Origin: Paracoccus benzoatiresistens | Lineage (GTDB): Bacteria; Pseudomonadota; Alphaproteobacteria; Rhodobacterales; Rhodobacteraceae | NCBI RefSeq assembly: GCF_026913015.1 | Contig: NZ_JAPTYD010000007.1 | Coordinates: forward strand, 1 to 64,000 | Reading direction: 5' to 3' | Length of the DNA: 64,000 bases | Shown: positions 18,355 through 37,868 of the stretch, piece by piece | Position numbering within the stretch: the stretch's first letter is position 1 | Layout of the letters: each line of letters opens with the position of its first letter | Notes under the pieces: model-generated | The model's input: the letters and a program-made list of their open reading frames with translations, nothing else | Told to the model about the DNA's origin: nothing | The model's database searches: none | Made by a program: the position numbers and the translations under genes

Positions 18355-18383
18355 TTGCATTTTGGACCGTGCGGGGGTATTTG
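18355..18383 (+). promoter_or_regulatory. candidate promoter of nusG, overlapped by a hairpin
   Basis: TTGCAT, 17 bases, TATTTG. The -10 hexamer forms the loop of a 6-bp palindrome, CGGGGG TATTTG CCCCCG. Either the region is a promoter, or the hairpin acts on secE transcripts, or both. Confidence 0.45.
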
Positions 18384-18520
18384 CCCCCGACTGTCCGACA
18401 AGCGGCGTGCATCGAATCCGCATGCGCGCCGATTTCAATTTTGGCGGACATGCAGGAATTCAAGGGGTTGCCCGGCGTCCCGGGTGATTCCCCCGCAGAT
18501 GAACAGGGGTCGATCGGAAC

Positions 18521-19057
18521 ATGGCAAAGCGTTGGTATTCGGTCAGCGTCCTGTCGAACTTCGAAAAGAAGGTCGCCGAGGCGATCAGGCAGGCCGTCGC
18601 CGAGAAGGGTCTGGAAGACCAGATCGACGAGGTCCTGGTCCCGACCGAGGAAGTGATCGAGATCCGGCGCGGCAAGAAGGTGACTTCGGAACGCCGCTTC
18701 ATGCCGGGCTATGTTCTGGTCCACATGGACATGTCGGACCGGACCTATCACCTGGTGAACTCGATCAACCGGGTGACGGGCTTCCTGGGCGCGCAGGGCA
18801 AGCCGATGCCGATGCGCGATGATGAAGTGAACGCCATGCTGAACCGCAGCGGCGAGGGCGAGAAGGCGGCGCCGCGCAACCTGATCCGCTTCGACGTGGG
18901 CGAGAAGGTGAACGTGACCGACGGCCCGTTCGAAGGCTTCTCGGGCATGGTCGAGGAGGTGGACGAGGTGTCCTCGCGCATCAAGGTCACCGTGTCGATC
19001 TTTGGCCGGCCGACGCCGGTCGAACTGGAATTCACGCAGGTCGCCAAGACCGCGTGA
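18521..19057 (+). CDS. nusG: transcription termination/antitermination factor NusG
   Basis: A 178-residue NusG. The N-terminal NGN domain opens with RWYSVSVLSNFEKKV and contains MPGYVLVHMDM; the C-terminal KOW domain holds VTDGPFEGFSGMVEEVD. NusG rides on RNA polymerase, suppresses pausing, and links it to Rho or the ribosome. The start at 18521 opens MAKRWYS, typical of the family. The 173-nt gap after secE carries a promoter candidate. rplK follows after 90 nt. Confidence 0.97.
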   Translation: MAKRWYSVSVLSNFEKKVAEAIRQAVAEKGLEDQIDEVLVPTEEVIEIRRGKKVTSERRFMPGYVLVHMDMSDRTYHLVNSINRVTGFLGAQGKPMPMRDDEVNAMLNRSGEGEKAAPRNLIRFDVGEKVNVTDGPFEGFSGMVEEVDEVSSRIKVTVSIFGRPTPVELEFTQVAKTA

Positions 19058-19147
19058 TGGGTCGCGGGAGGCGCGGGGTCCCCGGGACCCAAGCCGCACC
19101 GCTAAGTCGGCCCCGATCCGGGGCGTGATGATGAAGGAGAAGGCCAG

Positions 19148-19600
19148 ATGGCCAAGAAAGTTGTCGGCAGCCTCAAGCTGCAAATCAAGGCGGGCCAAGC
19201 CAACCCGTCGCCCCCCGTCGGCCCGGCCCTGGGTCAGCGCGGGATCAACATCATGGCCTTCTGCAAGGAGTTCAACGCCCGCACGCAGGAGATGGAGCAG
19301 GGTTCCCCCGTTCCGGTCGTGATCACCTATTACGCCGACAAGTCGTTCAGCTTCGAGACGAAGACCGCGCCCGCGTCCTTCCTGCTGAAGAAGGCCGCTG
19401 GACTGAAGCCGGTCGGCAAGCGCAACCGCGCCAAGGGTTCGGACAAGCCGGGCCGCACTGTCGCCGGTTCCGTGACCGTCAAGCAGGTGCGCGAGATCGC
19501 CGAAGCCAAGATGGCCGACCTGTCGGCCAACGATGTGGATCAGGCGATGAAGATCATCCTCGGCTCGGCCCGGTCGATCGGTATCGAGGTGAAAGGCTAA
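19148..19600 (+). CDS. rplK: 50S ribosomal protein L11
   Basis: A 150-residue L11, part of the GTPase-associated centre of the large subunit. The N-terminal domain shows [19 protein letters not shown] with the conserved prolines that contact stringent factor and release factors; the C-terminal domain binds the 23S rRNA L11 region. GAAGGAGAAGG precedes the ATG. It is followed by rplA after only three bases, so the two are translationally linked. Confidence 0.98.
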   Translation: MAKKVVGSLKLQIKAGQANPSPPVGPALGQRGINIMAFCKEFNARTQEMEQGSPVPVVITYYADKSFSFETKTAPASFLLKKAAGLKPVGKRNRAKGSDKPGRTVAGSVTVKQVREIAEAKMADLSANDVDQAMKIILGSARSIGIEVKG

Positions 19601-19603
19601 GCC

Positions 19604-20302
19604 ATGGCGAAGATTTCCAAGAAAAAAGCCGCCGCCCGCGCGCAGTTCGAAGGCAAGGTCAACCTGTCCGTCGAGGATGCGATCAACCTGGTGAAGGGCG
19701 CTGCCTCGGCCAAGTTCGACGAAACGGTCGAGATCGCGCTGAACCTGGGCGTCGATCCGCGCCACGCCGACCAGATGGTCCGCGGCGTCGTGACGCTGCC
19801 CGCAGGCACCGGCAAGGACGTCCGCGTCGCCGTCTTCGCCCGTGGTCCCAAGGCTGACGAAGCCCGCGCCGCCGGTGCGGACATCGTGGGTGCCGAGGAC
19901 CTGATGGAGACGATCCAGTCCGGCAAGATCGAGTTCGACCGTTGCATCGCGACCCCGGACATGATGCCGCTGGTCGGGCGCCTGGGCAAGATCCTGGGCC
20001 CGCGCAACCTGATGCCGAACCCCAAGGTCGGCACCGTGACGGTTGACGTGAAGGCCGCCGTGGAAGCCGCCAAGGGTGGCGAGGTCCAGTTCAAGGCCGA
20101 GAAGGCGGGCGTCGTCCATGCCGGCATCGGCAAGGTGTCCTTCGACGCCGAGAAGCTGGCCGTGAACCTGCGCGCCTTCGTGGACGCGGTCAGCCGTGCC
20201 AAGCCCTCGGGCGCGAAGGGGACCTACATGAAGAAGGTCTCGATCAGCTCGACCATGGGGCCGGGCGTGTCGGTGGACGTGGCTTCGGCGACGGCGCAGT
20301 AA
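19604..20302 (+). CDS. rplA: 50S ribosomal protein L1
   Basis: A 232-residue L1, which forms the mobile stalk by the E site. Recognised from the [20 protein letters not shown] block (about residues 124-143) and the GTVTVDV strand. In many bacteria L1 represses its own L11-L1 mRNA; a matching site is not obvious here. It starts three bases after rplK, and a 228-nt leader separates it from rplJ. Confidence 0.98.
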   Translation: MAKISKKKAAARAQFEGKVNLSVEDAINLVKGAASAKFDETVEIALNLGVDPRHADQMVRGVVTLPAGTGKDVRVAVFARGPKADEARAAGADIVGAEDLMETIQSGKIEFDRCIATPDMMPLVGRLGKILGPRNLMPNPKVGTVTVDVKAAVEAAKGGEVQFKAEKAGVVHAGIGKVSFDAEKLAVNLRAFVDAVSRAKPSGAKGTYMKKVSISSTMGPGVSVDVASATAQ

Positions 20303-20530
20303 GAATTTTCCGGCGCCCGATTTGGTTCGGGACCGGGAATGGCGGGGCGCAAGCCGCCCCGTCCTGTCCGAGACGGAGGGCGCGGGGAAACCCGCTTAAT
20401 ATCCTTCCTGAGATGGGGAAGCATTTTTCCGGAGGTCTGACCTTCGGGTGATCTTGCCCTAGCGGACCCGACCTGCCTTCGGGCGGGAAAAGTGAGAGCC
20501 GGGGGGAAACCCCCAACTTGGAGTGAAACC
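20303..20530 (+). promoter_or_regulatory. L10 leader-like structured region before rplJ
   Basis: The 228-nt gap contains a 7-bp hairpin (CGGGGCG/CGCCCCG, 20343-20361), then a GC-rich block with GGACCCGACC, CCTTCGGG and AAGTGAGAGCC pieces and a final GGGGG-AAA-CCCCC hairpin just before the start. This layout fits the autoregulatory leader bound by L10-L12 in other bacteria. No consensus fit could be computed, so the assignment is by position and visible pairing. Confidence 0.6.
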
Positions 20531-21046
20531 GTGGATAGAGCACAAAAAGAACAGGTGGTCGAAGAACTCGGCCAGATCTTTGAAAGCTCTGGCGTCGTGG
20601 TGGTTGCCCACTACGAGGGAATGACGGTTGCACATATGCAGGACCTCCGCTCGCGCATGCGCGAAGCCGGCGGTTCGGTTCGCGTCGCCAAGAACAAGCT
20701 CGCCAAGATCGCCCTGGAAGGTAAGCCTTGCGCAAGCATCGCCGACTACCTGACGGGCATGACCGTGATCACCTATTCGGAGGATCCGACCGCTGCCGCG
20801 CGGATCGCCGACAAATACGCCAAGGACAACGATCGTTTCGTGATCCTGGGCGGTGCAATGGGTGATTCGGCCCTGGATCCGGCCGGTGTGAAAGCCGTCG
20901 CCTCGATGCCGTCGCGTGAAGAGCTCATCGCTCAGATCGTGTCCTGCCTCGGTGCGCCTGCCTCCAACATCGCCGGTGCCATTGGCGCGCCTGCATCGAA
21001 CATCGCGAGCATCCTCACGACCCTCGAGGAACGTGAGGCTGCGTAA
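20531..21046 (+). CDS. rplJ: 50S ribosomal protein L10
   Basis: A 171-residue L10, the base of the L7/L12 stalk. It opens [17 protein letters not shown] and contains the conserved [13 protein letters not shown] and GMTVITYS blocks; the C-terminal helix that carries L12 dimers ends in [11 protein letters not shown] chose the GTG at 20531 with GGAG upstream; the ATG 13 codons earlier adds residues foreign to the family and lies in the structured leader. rplL follows after 64 nt. Confidence 0.96.
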   Translation: MDRAQKEQVVEELGQIFESSGVVVVAHYEGMTVAHMQDLRSRMREAGGSVRVAKNKLAKIALEGKPCASIADYLTGMTVITYSEDPTAAARIADKYAKDNDRFVILGGAMGDSALDPAGVKAVASMPSREELIAQIVSCLGAPASNIAGAIGAPASNIASILTTLEEREAA

Positions 21047-21110
21047 GCAACCCCCATCCCGCGTGTGGCTGAAAACCCGACGTTGGAACACTAACTGAAA
21101 GAACGGAAAA

Positions 21111-21485
21111 ATGGCTGATCTGAAACAACTCGCCGAACAAATCGTGGGCCTGACCCTGCTGGAAGCCCAGGAACTGAAGACCATCCTGAAAGACGAATAC
21201 GGCATCGAGCCGGCCGCCGGTGGCGCCGTCATGATGGCTGGCCCGGCTGCTGGCCCGGCTGAAGCCGCCGAAGAGAAAACCGAATTCGACGTCGTTCTGG
21301 TCGACGCCGGCGCCAACAAGATCAACGTGATCAAGGAAGTGCGCGGCATCACCGGCCTGGGCCTGAAAGAAGCCAAGGATCTGGTCGAAGCCGGTGGCAA
21401 GGTGAAGGAAGGCGCTTCCAAAGCCGACGCCGAAGAAATGAAGAAGAAGCTCGAAGCGGCTGGCGCCAAGGTCGAGCTGAAGTAA
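21111..21485 (+). CDS. rplL: 50S ribosomal protein L7/L12
   Basis: A 124-residue acidic stalk protein that recruits translation GTPases. The N-terminal dimer domain ([17 protein letters not shown]), Ala/Gly hinge (about residues 39-52) and C-terminal domain with KINVIKEVR and [14 protein letters not shown] are all complete. A strong terminator follows directly, so most transcription of the stalk operon probably ends before the glycosyltransferase gene and rpoB. Confidence 0.98.
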   Translation: MADLKQLAEQIVGLTLLEAQELKTILKDEYGIEPAAGGAVMMAGPAAGPAEAAEEKTEFDVVLVDAGANKINVIKEVRGITGLGLKEAKDLVEAGGKVKEGASKADAEEMKKKLEAAGAKVELK

Positions 21486-21497
21486 TCGACTTCATTC

Positions 21498-21528
21498 ATG
21501 CCGCCGGCCTCTGGTCGGCGGCATTTTT
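21498..21528 (+). terminator. intrinsic terminator after rplL
   Basis: ATGCCGCCG pairs perfectly with CGGCGGCAT around a nine-base loop, followed by a run of five T. This separates the ribosomal stalk operon from what follows. Confidence 0.9.
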
Positions 21529-21542
21529 CCTGCCATTGAGGG

Positions 21543-22574
21543 ATGATGGCGCGCTTTCTGTTCTACATACCTGGAACGGCAGTCCCTTGTGGCGGGGTAA
21601 GCGTCATTCTCGACTGGGTCCGCCTTCTGCGGCAGAACGGTTTCGAAGCGGATGCGATCTGCGAGACGCCGGGCTTCGACTACAAGTTCGGTCGCCAGGC
21701 TACTCCCGTCCTTTATTCTGCCGAAGTCGCCAGACTCCTCCGTTCACAAGAGCCGCTTTGGCGCAGGATCCGCCTTCCAGATTTCAGCGCTCCCAAGTCG
21801 GAGACCTTGAAACTTCGGGATGACGACATAATTGTTGTGCCGGAATACTCGGCATCATGGCTCCCTTCAGCTTTTCCGCGCCATCGCATGGTTCTTCTTG
21901 TGCAGGCCTTCGTGTGGCTGAAAGAGGCTGAAAAGCGCGCGGAATGGGATCCTGCCCGTTTCTGCGGTGCAGTTGCGATTTCGGAAATATGTCTCGGGTT
22001 CTCGCGCCTGATCGATTTGTCGCCGCTCTACAAGGTCCCCTTGGCCATCGATACGGCTCTGTTCAGCCCCGGGCGGAAGGAGAACATGATAGCCTACATG
22101 CCAAGGCGCCGCGCCGATGAGGTTGATCTGCTGGTAAGATCGTTGAAGGACCGGGGGCAGGTTTCTGATTACCAGTTTCAGCCTATCGACGGGCTGCCGC
22201 TGTCGGAGGTGGCCTCCCTTCTTGGGCGCGCTCGTATCTTTCTGTCGTTTTCCGAGGGGGAAGGCTTCGGTCTGCCACCGGCAGAGGCAATGGCCTCCGG
22301 CTGTATCGTTATCGGCTACACCGGCGGTGGCGGAGACGAGTTCTTCGATCCGGGCTGGTCCTTCCCTGTTCCGGACGGGAACTTGCCCCGATACCTGCAG
22401 AAGGTCGAAGATGTCGTCGCTGAGTATCGTCGTGATCCCCGGCGTTTGGAAGCAATGGCCCATCTTGCCTCGAGTGGCATCGCCGCTCGCTATGGGGCGG
22501 AAGTGCAGGAGAAGGAGTTGGTCAAGGTCTTTGGCGAGCTTGCCGGGTCTTGTGCTCGCGCCCCAGTATGCTAA
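21543..22574 (+). CDS. glycosyltransferase, GT4-like (GT-B fold)
   Basis: A 343-residue protein unexpected between rplL and rpoB. Its C-terminal half has the GT4 donor-sugar motif: LSFSEGEGFGLPPAEAMASG (about residues 234-253) with the E-x7-E spacing, followed by GYTGGGGDEFF. The N-terminal half opens RFLFYIPGTAVPCGGVSVIL, as in acceptor domains of cell-surface sugar transferases. The coding sequence is visibly less GC-rich than its neighbours and uses codons such as ATA, suggesting later arrival. Two ATGs at 21543 and 21546 are possible starts. The acceptor and sugar are unknown. Confidence 0.8.
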   Translation: MMARFLFYIPGTAVPCGGVSVILDWVRLLRQNGFEADAICETPGFDYKFGRQATPVLYSAEVARLLRSQEPLWRRIRLPDFSAPKSETLKLRDDDIIVVPEYSASWLPSAFPRHRMVLLVQAFVWLKEAEKRAEWDPARFCGAVAISEICLGFSRLIDLSPLYKVPLAIDTALFSPGRKENMIAYMPRRRADEVDLLVRSLKDRGQVSDYQFQPIDGLPLSEVASLLGRARIFLSFSEGEGFGLPPAEAMASGCIVIGYTGGGGDEFFDPGWSFPVPDGNLPRYLQKVEDVVAEYRRDPRRLEAMAHLASSGIAARYGAEVQEKELVKVFGELAGSCARAPVC

Positions 22575-22714
22575 AGGTGCGCGCTTGCGAATCGTTTTTT
22601 CTGAGGTTCCTGCGGGTTTCGTGGCCGATGGTGGGCCAGTCGAGGGACGCGTTGCTGCTGGTCATACCAAGTCCCGTCCGCGGGCCTTTGTAGGGTCAGC
22701 ATTCTGGTTCGGGT

Positions 22715-22736
22715 GGGGCGCTGTGGGAAGCGCCCC
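22715..22736 (+). promoter_or_regulatory. hairpin in the rpoB leader
   Basis: GGGGCGCT and AGCGCCCC pair around a six-base loop, 92 bases before rpoB. The whole 253-nt gap between the glycosyltransferase stop and the rpoB start otherwise shows no gene; I could not place a convincing promoter in it. Confidence 0.5.
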
Positions 22737-22827
22737 TGGTATTGGGCCGAACTGACCGACAACCCTGCACCGCTCGCCATCCCCAGGCGTGCCGGTGCAT
22801 GACGCGTTGAAAAGGGAAGTCATCCGC

Positions 22828-26973
<4,146 letters not shown>

Positions 26974-27017
26974 GGGCGAACCGAGTGGTGGGGCTGGACC
27001 CCTCCGTTTGACGCCCG

Positions 27018-27043
27018 GCAGGGTGGGGTTTGCCCCATCCTGC
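27018..27043 (+). promoter_or_regulatory. hairpin between rpoB and rpoC
   Basis: An 11-bp stem (GCAGGGTGGGG with CCCCATCCTGC, one G-T pair) and TTTG loop, without a T-run. It could tune the ratio or stability of the two messages. Confidence 0.5.
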
Positions 27044-27075
27044 GCCTCCCCCGCGCCCCTCATTAGGAATCGAGA

Positions 27076-31311
<4,236 letters not shown>

Positions 31312-31332
31312 TCGCATCCCTTTGAAAACCCG

Positions 31333-31360
31333 AAAGGCCCGGCCCCGCGCCGGGCCTTTT
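31333..31360 (+). terminator. intrinsic terminator after rpoC
   Basis: AAAGGCCCGGC pairs with GCCGGGCCTTT around a five-base loop and runs into TTTT. Confidence 0.92.
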
Positions 31361-31428
31361 CACATCCGGGCCTGCTTGACAGCGCTGCCGGATTGACCCT
31401 CTCTCGCAGGGACAGGCACGAGGTTTCC

Positions 31429-32367
31429 ATGCGCACGCCCATCATGTCGCCGATCCGCCGGGTCAAACCGGCGTCGGTCCTGCCGCACCAGCATCAGCCG
31501 GGTGACAATTTGCGGGGGGCCTCGATCATGACGCTGTGCATGGTCACCTTTGGCCTGAACGACACGGTGATGAAGTTCGTCGCGCAGGAGATGCCCTTGT
31601 ACCAGGCGATCACCCTGCGCGGGCTGTTCGTGATGGCCTTCATCGCTGCCGTGGCGCCGCGCCTTGGGGGGATTGCCCTGCGCATCCCGCCTGCTGCCCG
31701 CAGGCCAATGGCCTGGCGCATGGTGGGCGAGGTCGCCTCGACCCTTCTGTTCCTGAATGCCCTGCAGAACATGGCCATGGGCAATGTCTCGGCGATCATG
31801 CAGGCGCTGCCACTGGTCGTCATGGTGGGGGCTGCCACGTTCTTCGGCGAAACGCTGGGCTGGCGGCGGATCAGCGCGGTGGTCCTGGGGTTCCTGGGCG
31901 TGCTGCTGATCCTGCGGCCCGGGGGCGATGTCTTCGGCATCTGGGCGGTCGTCGCCGTCAGCGCGATGGCCATGGTCGCGCTGCGCGATCTGGCGACGCG
32001 GGGCTTTGGCCGGGACATCACCTCCGCCACGATCGCCTTCTATGCCGCGGCAGGGGTGACGGCGACCGGCTTCGTCTTCAGCTTGGGGCAGGGATGGATC
32101 ATGCCCAGCCCGGCGCAGGTGCTGCTGCTGGCCCTGGGCGCGGCCTTCCTGACGGTGGGCTATGTCAGCGCCGTGGCCTCGATGCGGGTGGGCGAGATTT
32201 CCTATGTCGCGCCCTTCCGCTATACCTCGCTGCTGGTCGCCATCGCCATGGGGCTGGTGGTCTTTGGCGAATGGCCCGACTTCTGGACCTGGGCAGGCTC
32301 GGCCCTGGTCGTCGCGGCAGGCACCTATACCATCTGGCGCGAGGCGCAGCTGGGCAAGGTGCGCTGA
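31429..32367 (+). CDS. EamA/DMT family transporter
   Basis: A 312-residue inner-membrane protein with about ten hydrophobic segments in two repeats, the drug/metabolite transporter layout; the conserved charged GETLGWRRISAV at the end of the first EamA repeat and FGEWPDFWTW in the second are visible. Substrate unknown. The ATG at 31429 is preceded by GAGG; an upstream in-frame TTG lies too near the terminator. The stop overlaps the start of the following glycosyltransferase gene (TGATG). Confidence 0.85.
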   Translation: MRTPIMSPIRRVKPASVLPHQHQPGDNLRGASIMTLCMVTFGLNDTVMKFVAQEMPLYQAITLRGLFVMAFIAAVAPRLGGIALRIPPAARRPMAWRMVGEVASTLLFLNALQNMAMGNVSAIMQALPLVVMVGAATFFGETLGWRRISAVVLGFLGVLLILRPGGDVFGIWAVVAVSAMAMVALRDLATRGFGRDITSATIAFYAAAGVTATGFVFSLGQGWIMPSPAQVLLLALGAAFLTVGYVSAVASMRVGEISYVAPFRYTSLLVAIAMGLVVFGEWPDFWTWAGSALVVAAGTYTIWREAQLGKVR

Positions 32368-33182
32368 TGCGCGTGCAGATGCTTGGCCTCTGCCGGTTTT
32401 CCTATGTCGGCCTGCGCGGCTATCAGCAGGACCATGCCACGTTCGACGAACGCCGGGCCTTCCTGTACGACCCCGGTCGGCTGGCCCGCCGCTGGAGGTG
32501 GTTCGCCACGCTGGCGCTGCCCGGCTGGCTGGCCCAGACGGACCCCGATTTCACCCTGGTCATCATGACCGGGCCGGACCTGCCCGAACCATACATGTCG
32601 CGCCTGCGCGACCTTGCGGAGGCGACGCCGCAACTGCGGCTTGAACTGGTCCCGCCGATGGAGCTCCACCTGGACGCCTGCCGCGCGGCAATCGCGCCCC
32701 ATGTCGATCCCCGCGCGGATGTCGTGGGCCACTTCCGCCACGACGACGACGACGCCGTGGCGCTGGACTATGTCGCCTCGGCCCGCCGCGACTTCGCGCA
32801 GGTCCAGGGGTTGTGGCAAGCCGAGGGGAAGCTGTCGCTGGATCATTCGCGCGGGCTGATGCTGCGGGCCGGGGCAGGGGGCGCCGAATTCGTCCCGCGC
32901 ATCGCCCATAACATGGGCGTGGCGCTGACGATCTTCCTGCGCCCCGACCAGCCCCAGACTGCGCTGCATTTCAACCATATGAAGCTGCCCCTGTGGATGC
33001 CGGTGGTGGCGGTCACGCGGCCGTTGATGTTCATCCGCTCGATCCATGCCGACAGCGACTCGGGGGACATGGGGCCGGGCATTCCCTGGCGTATCGAGGA
33101 GGCCGAACTGGACCGCCAGCTGTCCCGCCGCTTCGGGCTGACCCGCGCCGACCTGGAAAGCCTTGCGCGCGCAGGCAGCTGA
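32367..33182 (+). CDS. putative rhamnosyltransferase family protein
   Basis: A 271-residue protein that opens MRVQMLGLCRFSYVG and carries LAQTDPDFTLVIMTG and HFRHDDDDAVALDYV, matching the putative rhamnosyl transferase family found in alphaproteobacteria. The DDDD cluster (about residues 128-131) may play the part of the metal/nucleotide-sugar DxD. Real activity has not been shown for most members. It is coupled to the transporter upstream by a one-base overlap. The str-operon promoter starts 12 bases behind its stop. Confidence 0.7.
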   Translation: MRVQMLGLCRFSYVGLRGYQQDHATFDERRAFLYDPGRLARRWRWFATLALPGWLAQTDPDFTLVIMTGPDLPEPYMSRLRDLAEATPQLRLELVPPMELHLDACRAAIAPHVDPRADVVGHFRHDDDDAVALDYVASARRDFAQVQGLWQAEGKLSLDHSRGLMLRAGAGGAEFVPRIAHNMGVALTIFLRPDQPQTALHFNHMKLPLWMPVVAVTRPLMFIRSIHADSDSGDMGPGIPWRIEEAELDRQLSRRFGLTRADLESLARAGS

Positions 33183-33194
33183 AGGGCGGTCATG

Positions 33195-33223
33195 TTGACA
33201 CCTCAGGCGATTCCCCATATATG
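33195..33223 (+). promoter_or_regulatory. sigma70-type promoter of the str operon
   Basis: A consensus TTGACA, 17 bases, TATATG. Transcription would begin near 33230, leaving a 5' leader of about 200 nt before rpsL. I see no gene in the 251-nt gap. Confidence 0.82.
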
Positions 33224-33433
33224 CCCCACACCCGGCGGGAAACCGCTTGGGGGCCAGAACCTTTTGTGGTCACGATCCGGGCCTTCGACTGCCCCGATCC
33301 TCTGGAATTTTCCCGTCCACCCCGGAAACCGGGGCCGGATGGGTTTGGCGTTTCGTGATTCGCACGGAATGCCGTCGAGAAGCGGCGCAACCGGTCTGGT
33401 TGCGAGTATTGACAGAGCAAGACGGGGAACCGA

Positions 33434-33805
33434 ATGCCGACGATCCAACAGCTGATCCGCAAACCGCGGCAGCCGAAAGTGCAGCGCTCGAAGTCGCAGC
33501 ACCTTCAGGGCTGCCCGCAGAAGCGCGGCGTCTGCACGCGCGTCTATACCACGACGCCAAAGAAACCGAACTCCGCTATGCGTAAGGTGGCCAAGGTCCG
33601 CCTGACGAATGGCTTCGAGGTCATCTCCTATATCCCGGGCGAAAAGCACAACCTGCAGGAACACAGCGTCGTGCTGATCCGCGGCGGCCGCGTGAAAGAC
33701 CTTCCGGGTGTCCGTTACCACATCCTGCGCGGTGTGTTGGATACCCAGGGCGTCAAGGATCGTCGCCAGCGTCGTTCGAAATACGGCGCGAAGCGTCCGA
33801 AGTAA
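33434..33805 (+). CDS. rpsL: 30S ribosomal protein S12
   Basis: A 123-residue S12 from the decoding centre. The loop [18 protein letters not shown] carries the lysine that, when changed, gives streptomycin resistance in other bacteria; it is the sensitive form here. The second key loop [13 protein letters not shown] is also wild type. It leads the str operon, with rpsG 12 bases behind. Confidence 0.98.
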   Translation: MPTIQQLIRKPRQPKVQRSKSQHLQGCPQKRGVCTRVYTTTPKKPNSAMRKVAKVRLTNGFEVISYIPGEKHNLQEHSVVLIRGGRVKDLPGVRYHILRGVLDTQGVKDRRQRRSKYGAKRPK

Positions 33806-34288
<483 letters not shown>

Positions 34289-34306
34289 GGCAAAAGGATC
34301 CAGACC

Positions 34307-36430
34307 ATGGCACGCGAATATCCGCTGCAGCGTTACCGTAACTTCGGCATCATGGCCCACATCGATGCCGGCAAGACGACAACGACCGAGCGCATCCTTT
34401 ACTACACCGGCAAGTCGCACAAGATCGGCGAAGTGCATGACGGCGCCGCGACCATGGACTGGATGGAGCAAGAGCAGGAGCGCGGCATCACGATCACGTC
34501 TGCCGCGACCACCACGTTCTGGCAGCGCCAGGAAGACCCGACCTCGGAAGGGACTTCGGACACCAAGTACCGCTTCAACATCATCGACACGCCGGGCCAC
34601 GTGGACTTCACCATCGAGGTGGAACGTTCGCTGGCCGTTCTGGATGGCGCGATCTGCCTGCTGGACGCCAACGCGGGTGTTGAACCCCAGACCGAGACCG
34701 TCTGGCGCCAGGCCGACCGCTACAAGGTTCCGCGGATCGTGTTCGTCAACAAGATGGACAAGATCGGCGCCGACTTCTTCAACTGCGTCAAGATGATCAA
34801 GGACCGCACCGGCGGCACCCCGTGCCCGATCGCCCTGCCGATCGGCGCCGAGGACAAGCTGGAAGGCATCGTCGATCTAGTGAAGATGGAAGAGTGGGTC
34901 TACAAGGGTGAAGACCTGGGCGCGAGCTGGGTCCGCCAGCCGATCCGCGACGACCTGAAGGACGTGGCCGACGAATGGCGCTCGAACCTGATCGAACTGG
35001 CCGTCGAACAGGACGACACCGCCATGGAAGCCTATCTGGAAGGCAACGAGCCTGACGAGGCGACCCTGCGCAGTCTGATCCGCAAGGGCACGCTGTCGCT
35101 GTCCTTCTTCCCGGTGACCGCTGGATCGTCGTTCAAGAACAAGGGTGTGCAGCCCCTGTTGAACGCCGTGATCGATTATCTGCCTTCGCCGCTGGACGTG
35201 CCGGCCTATCTGGGCTTCGCGCCGGGCGACGAGACGGAAACCCGCAACATCGAGCGGAACGCGGACGACGCGCAGCCCTTCTCGGGCTTGGCGTTCAAGA
35301 TCATGAACGACCCCTTCGTGGGCTCGCTGACCTTCACGCGGATCTATTCTGGCCAGCTCAAGAAGGGCGACCAGATGCTGAATGCGACCAAGGGCAAGCG
35401 CGAGCGCGTCGGCCGGATGATGATGATGCACTCGATCAACCGCGAGGAGATCGAGGAAGCCTTTGCAGGCGACATCATCGCGCTGGCGGGCCTGAAGGAC
35501 ACCACCACGGGCGACACGCTGTGCGATCCCGCCAAGCCGGTGGTTCTGGAAACCATGACCTTCCCTGAGCCGGTGATCGAGATCGCCGTGGAACCGAAGT
35601 CGAAGGCCGACCAGGAGAAGATGGGCCTCGCCCTTCAGCGCCTGTCCGCCGAGGACCCGTCCTTCCGCGTCGAAACCGATCTGGAATCGGGCCAGACGAT
35701 CATGAAGGGGATGGGCGAACTTCACCTCGACATCCTGGTCGACCGCATGAAGCGCGAGTTCAAGGTCGAGGCGAACATCGGCGCCCCCCAGGTGGCCTAC
35801 CGTGAAACGATCAGCCAGCCGGCCGAGATCGACTACACGCACAAGAAACAGACCGGCGGTACCGGCCAGTTCGCGCGCGTGAAGCTGCAGATCGACCCGA
35901 CCGAGCCTGGCGAGGGTTACTCGTTCGAATCGAAGATCGTCGGCGGTGCGGTTCCGAAGGAATACATCCCGGGCGTCGAGAAGGGCATCAAGTCGGTCAT
36001 GGACTCGGGTCCGCTGGCGGGCTTCCCGGTGATCGACTTCAAGGTCGCCCTGCTGGACGGTGCGTTCCACGACGTCGACTCCTCGGTCCTGGCCTTCGAG
36101 ATCGCTTCGCGCGCTGCGATGCGTGAAGGCCTGCGCAAGGCCGGCGCCAAGCTGCTGGAGCCGATCATGAAGGTCGAGGTCGTGACGCCGGAGGAATACA
36201 CCGGTTCGATCATCGGCGACCTGACCAGCCGTCGCGGCATGGTCCGCGGGCAGGACTCGCGCGGCAACGCCAACGTCATCGACGCCTTCGTGCCGCTGGC
36301 CAACATGTTCGGCTACATCAACAACCTGCGCTCGATGTCCTCGGGCCGCGCGGTGTTCACGATGCAGTTCGACCATTACGAGGCCGTGCCGCAGAACATC
36401 TCTGACGAGATCCAGAAGAAATACGCCTGA
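34307..36430 (+). CDS. fusA: elongation factor G
   Basis: A 707-residue EF-G, the translocase GTPase. [16 protein letters not shown] (about residues 16-31) is the P-loop region; DTPGHVDF and NKMDK follow, and the five-domain length is full. The gene lies between rpsG and the second tuf, as in the classical str operon. A long hairpin follows the stop. Confidence 0.98.
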   Translation: MAREYPLQRYRNFGIMAHIDAGKTTTTERILYYTGKSHKIGEVHDGAATMDWMEQEQERGITITSAATTTFWQRQEDPTSEGTSDTKYRFNIIDTPGHVDFTIEVERSLAVLDGAICLLDANAGVEPQTETVWRQADRYKVPRIVFVNKMDKIGADFFNCVKMIKDRTGGTPCPIALPIGAEDKLEGIVDLVKMEEWVYKGEDLGASWVRQPIRDDLKDVADEWRSNLIELAVEQDDTAMEAYLEGNEPDEATLRSLIRKGTLSLSFFPVTAGSSFKNKGVQPLLNAVIDYLPSPLDVPAYLGFAPGDETETRNIERNADDAQPFSGLAFKIMNDPFVGSLTFTRIYSGQLKKGDQMLNATKGKRERVGRMMMMHSINREEIEEAFAGDIIALAGLKDTTTGDTLCDPAKPVVLETMTFPEPVIEIAVEPKSKADQEKMGLALQRLSAEDPSFRVETDLESGQTIMKGMGELHLDILVDRMKREFKVEANIGAPQVAYRETISQPAEIDYTHKKQTGGTGQFARVKLQIDPTEPGEGYSFESKIVGGAVPKEYIPGVEKGIKSVMDSGPLAGFPVIDFKVALLDGAFHDVDSSVLAFEIASRAAMREGLRKAGAKLLEPIMKVEVVTPEEYTGSIIGDLTSRRGMVRGQDSRGNANVIDAFVPLANMFGYINNLRSMSSGRAVFTMQFDHYEAVPQNISDEIQKKYA

Positions 36431-36431
36431 C

Positions 36432-36462
36432 ATGCGCGGCGGGGCGAAAGCCCCGCCCGCAT
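36432..36462 (+). promoter_or_regulatory. hairpin between fusA and tuf
   Basis: ATGCG and GGCGGGGC pair with GCCCCGCC and CGCAT around a GAAA loop, with one bulged C. No T-run follows; it may stabilise or partly terminate the fusA message. Confidence 0.5.
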
Positions 36463-36496
36463 CACATGAACAAGACGAACCAAGGAGCCCTGCGCC

Positions 36497-37672
<1,176 letters not shown>

Positions 37673-37687
37673 GGATCGCCGGGGCAG

Positions 37688-37709
37688 GGGTGCGTGTGAA
37701 CACGCGCCC
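37688..37709. repeat. GGTGCGTG palindrome, copy 3 (after tuf copy 2)
   Basis: GGGTGCGTGTGAACACGCGCCC as after tuf copy 1, inside the segment shared by the two tuf loci. Only one palindrome is found here, against two at the first tuf. Confidence 0.75.
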
Positions 37710-37732
37710 TGCGGCAGCTGCTGCAGATGAAG

Positions 37733-37758
37733 GGCCGCTCCGGAAGGGGCGGCCTTTT
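37733..37758 (+). terminator. intrinsic terminator of the str operon
   Basis: GGCCGCTCC pairs with GGGGCGGCC (one wobble) around GGAA, followed by TTTTT. It opens the 302-nt gap before rpsJ, which also contains a promoter and a leader hairpin. Confidence 0.9.
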
Positions 37759-37786
37759 TCATGGGGTGCGGCACTACCGATCGGGC

Positions 37787-37816
37787 TTGACGGCTGCCTT
37801 CCAAAGGCGCTATAGG
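37787..37816 (+). promoter_or_regulatory. sigma70-type promoter of the S10 operon
   Basis: TTGACG, 18 bases, TATAGG, some 160 bases before rpsJ. Together with the terminator upstream it makes the S10 genes a separate unit from the str operon. Confidence 0.78.
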
Positions 37817-37868
37817 CCCGCATCGCAGCCGAATCCGCCGCGTGCCGAGATTCGCCTGCCTTGCGCAT

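Noticed and set aside
18348..18520. Extra small gene between secE and nusG
   Set aside because: Short frames there lack starts with ribosome-binding sites and have no protein-like pattern.
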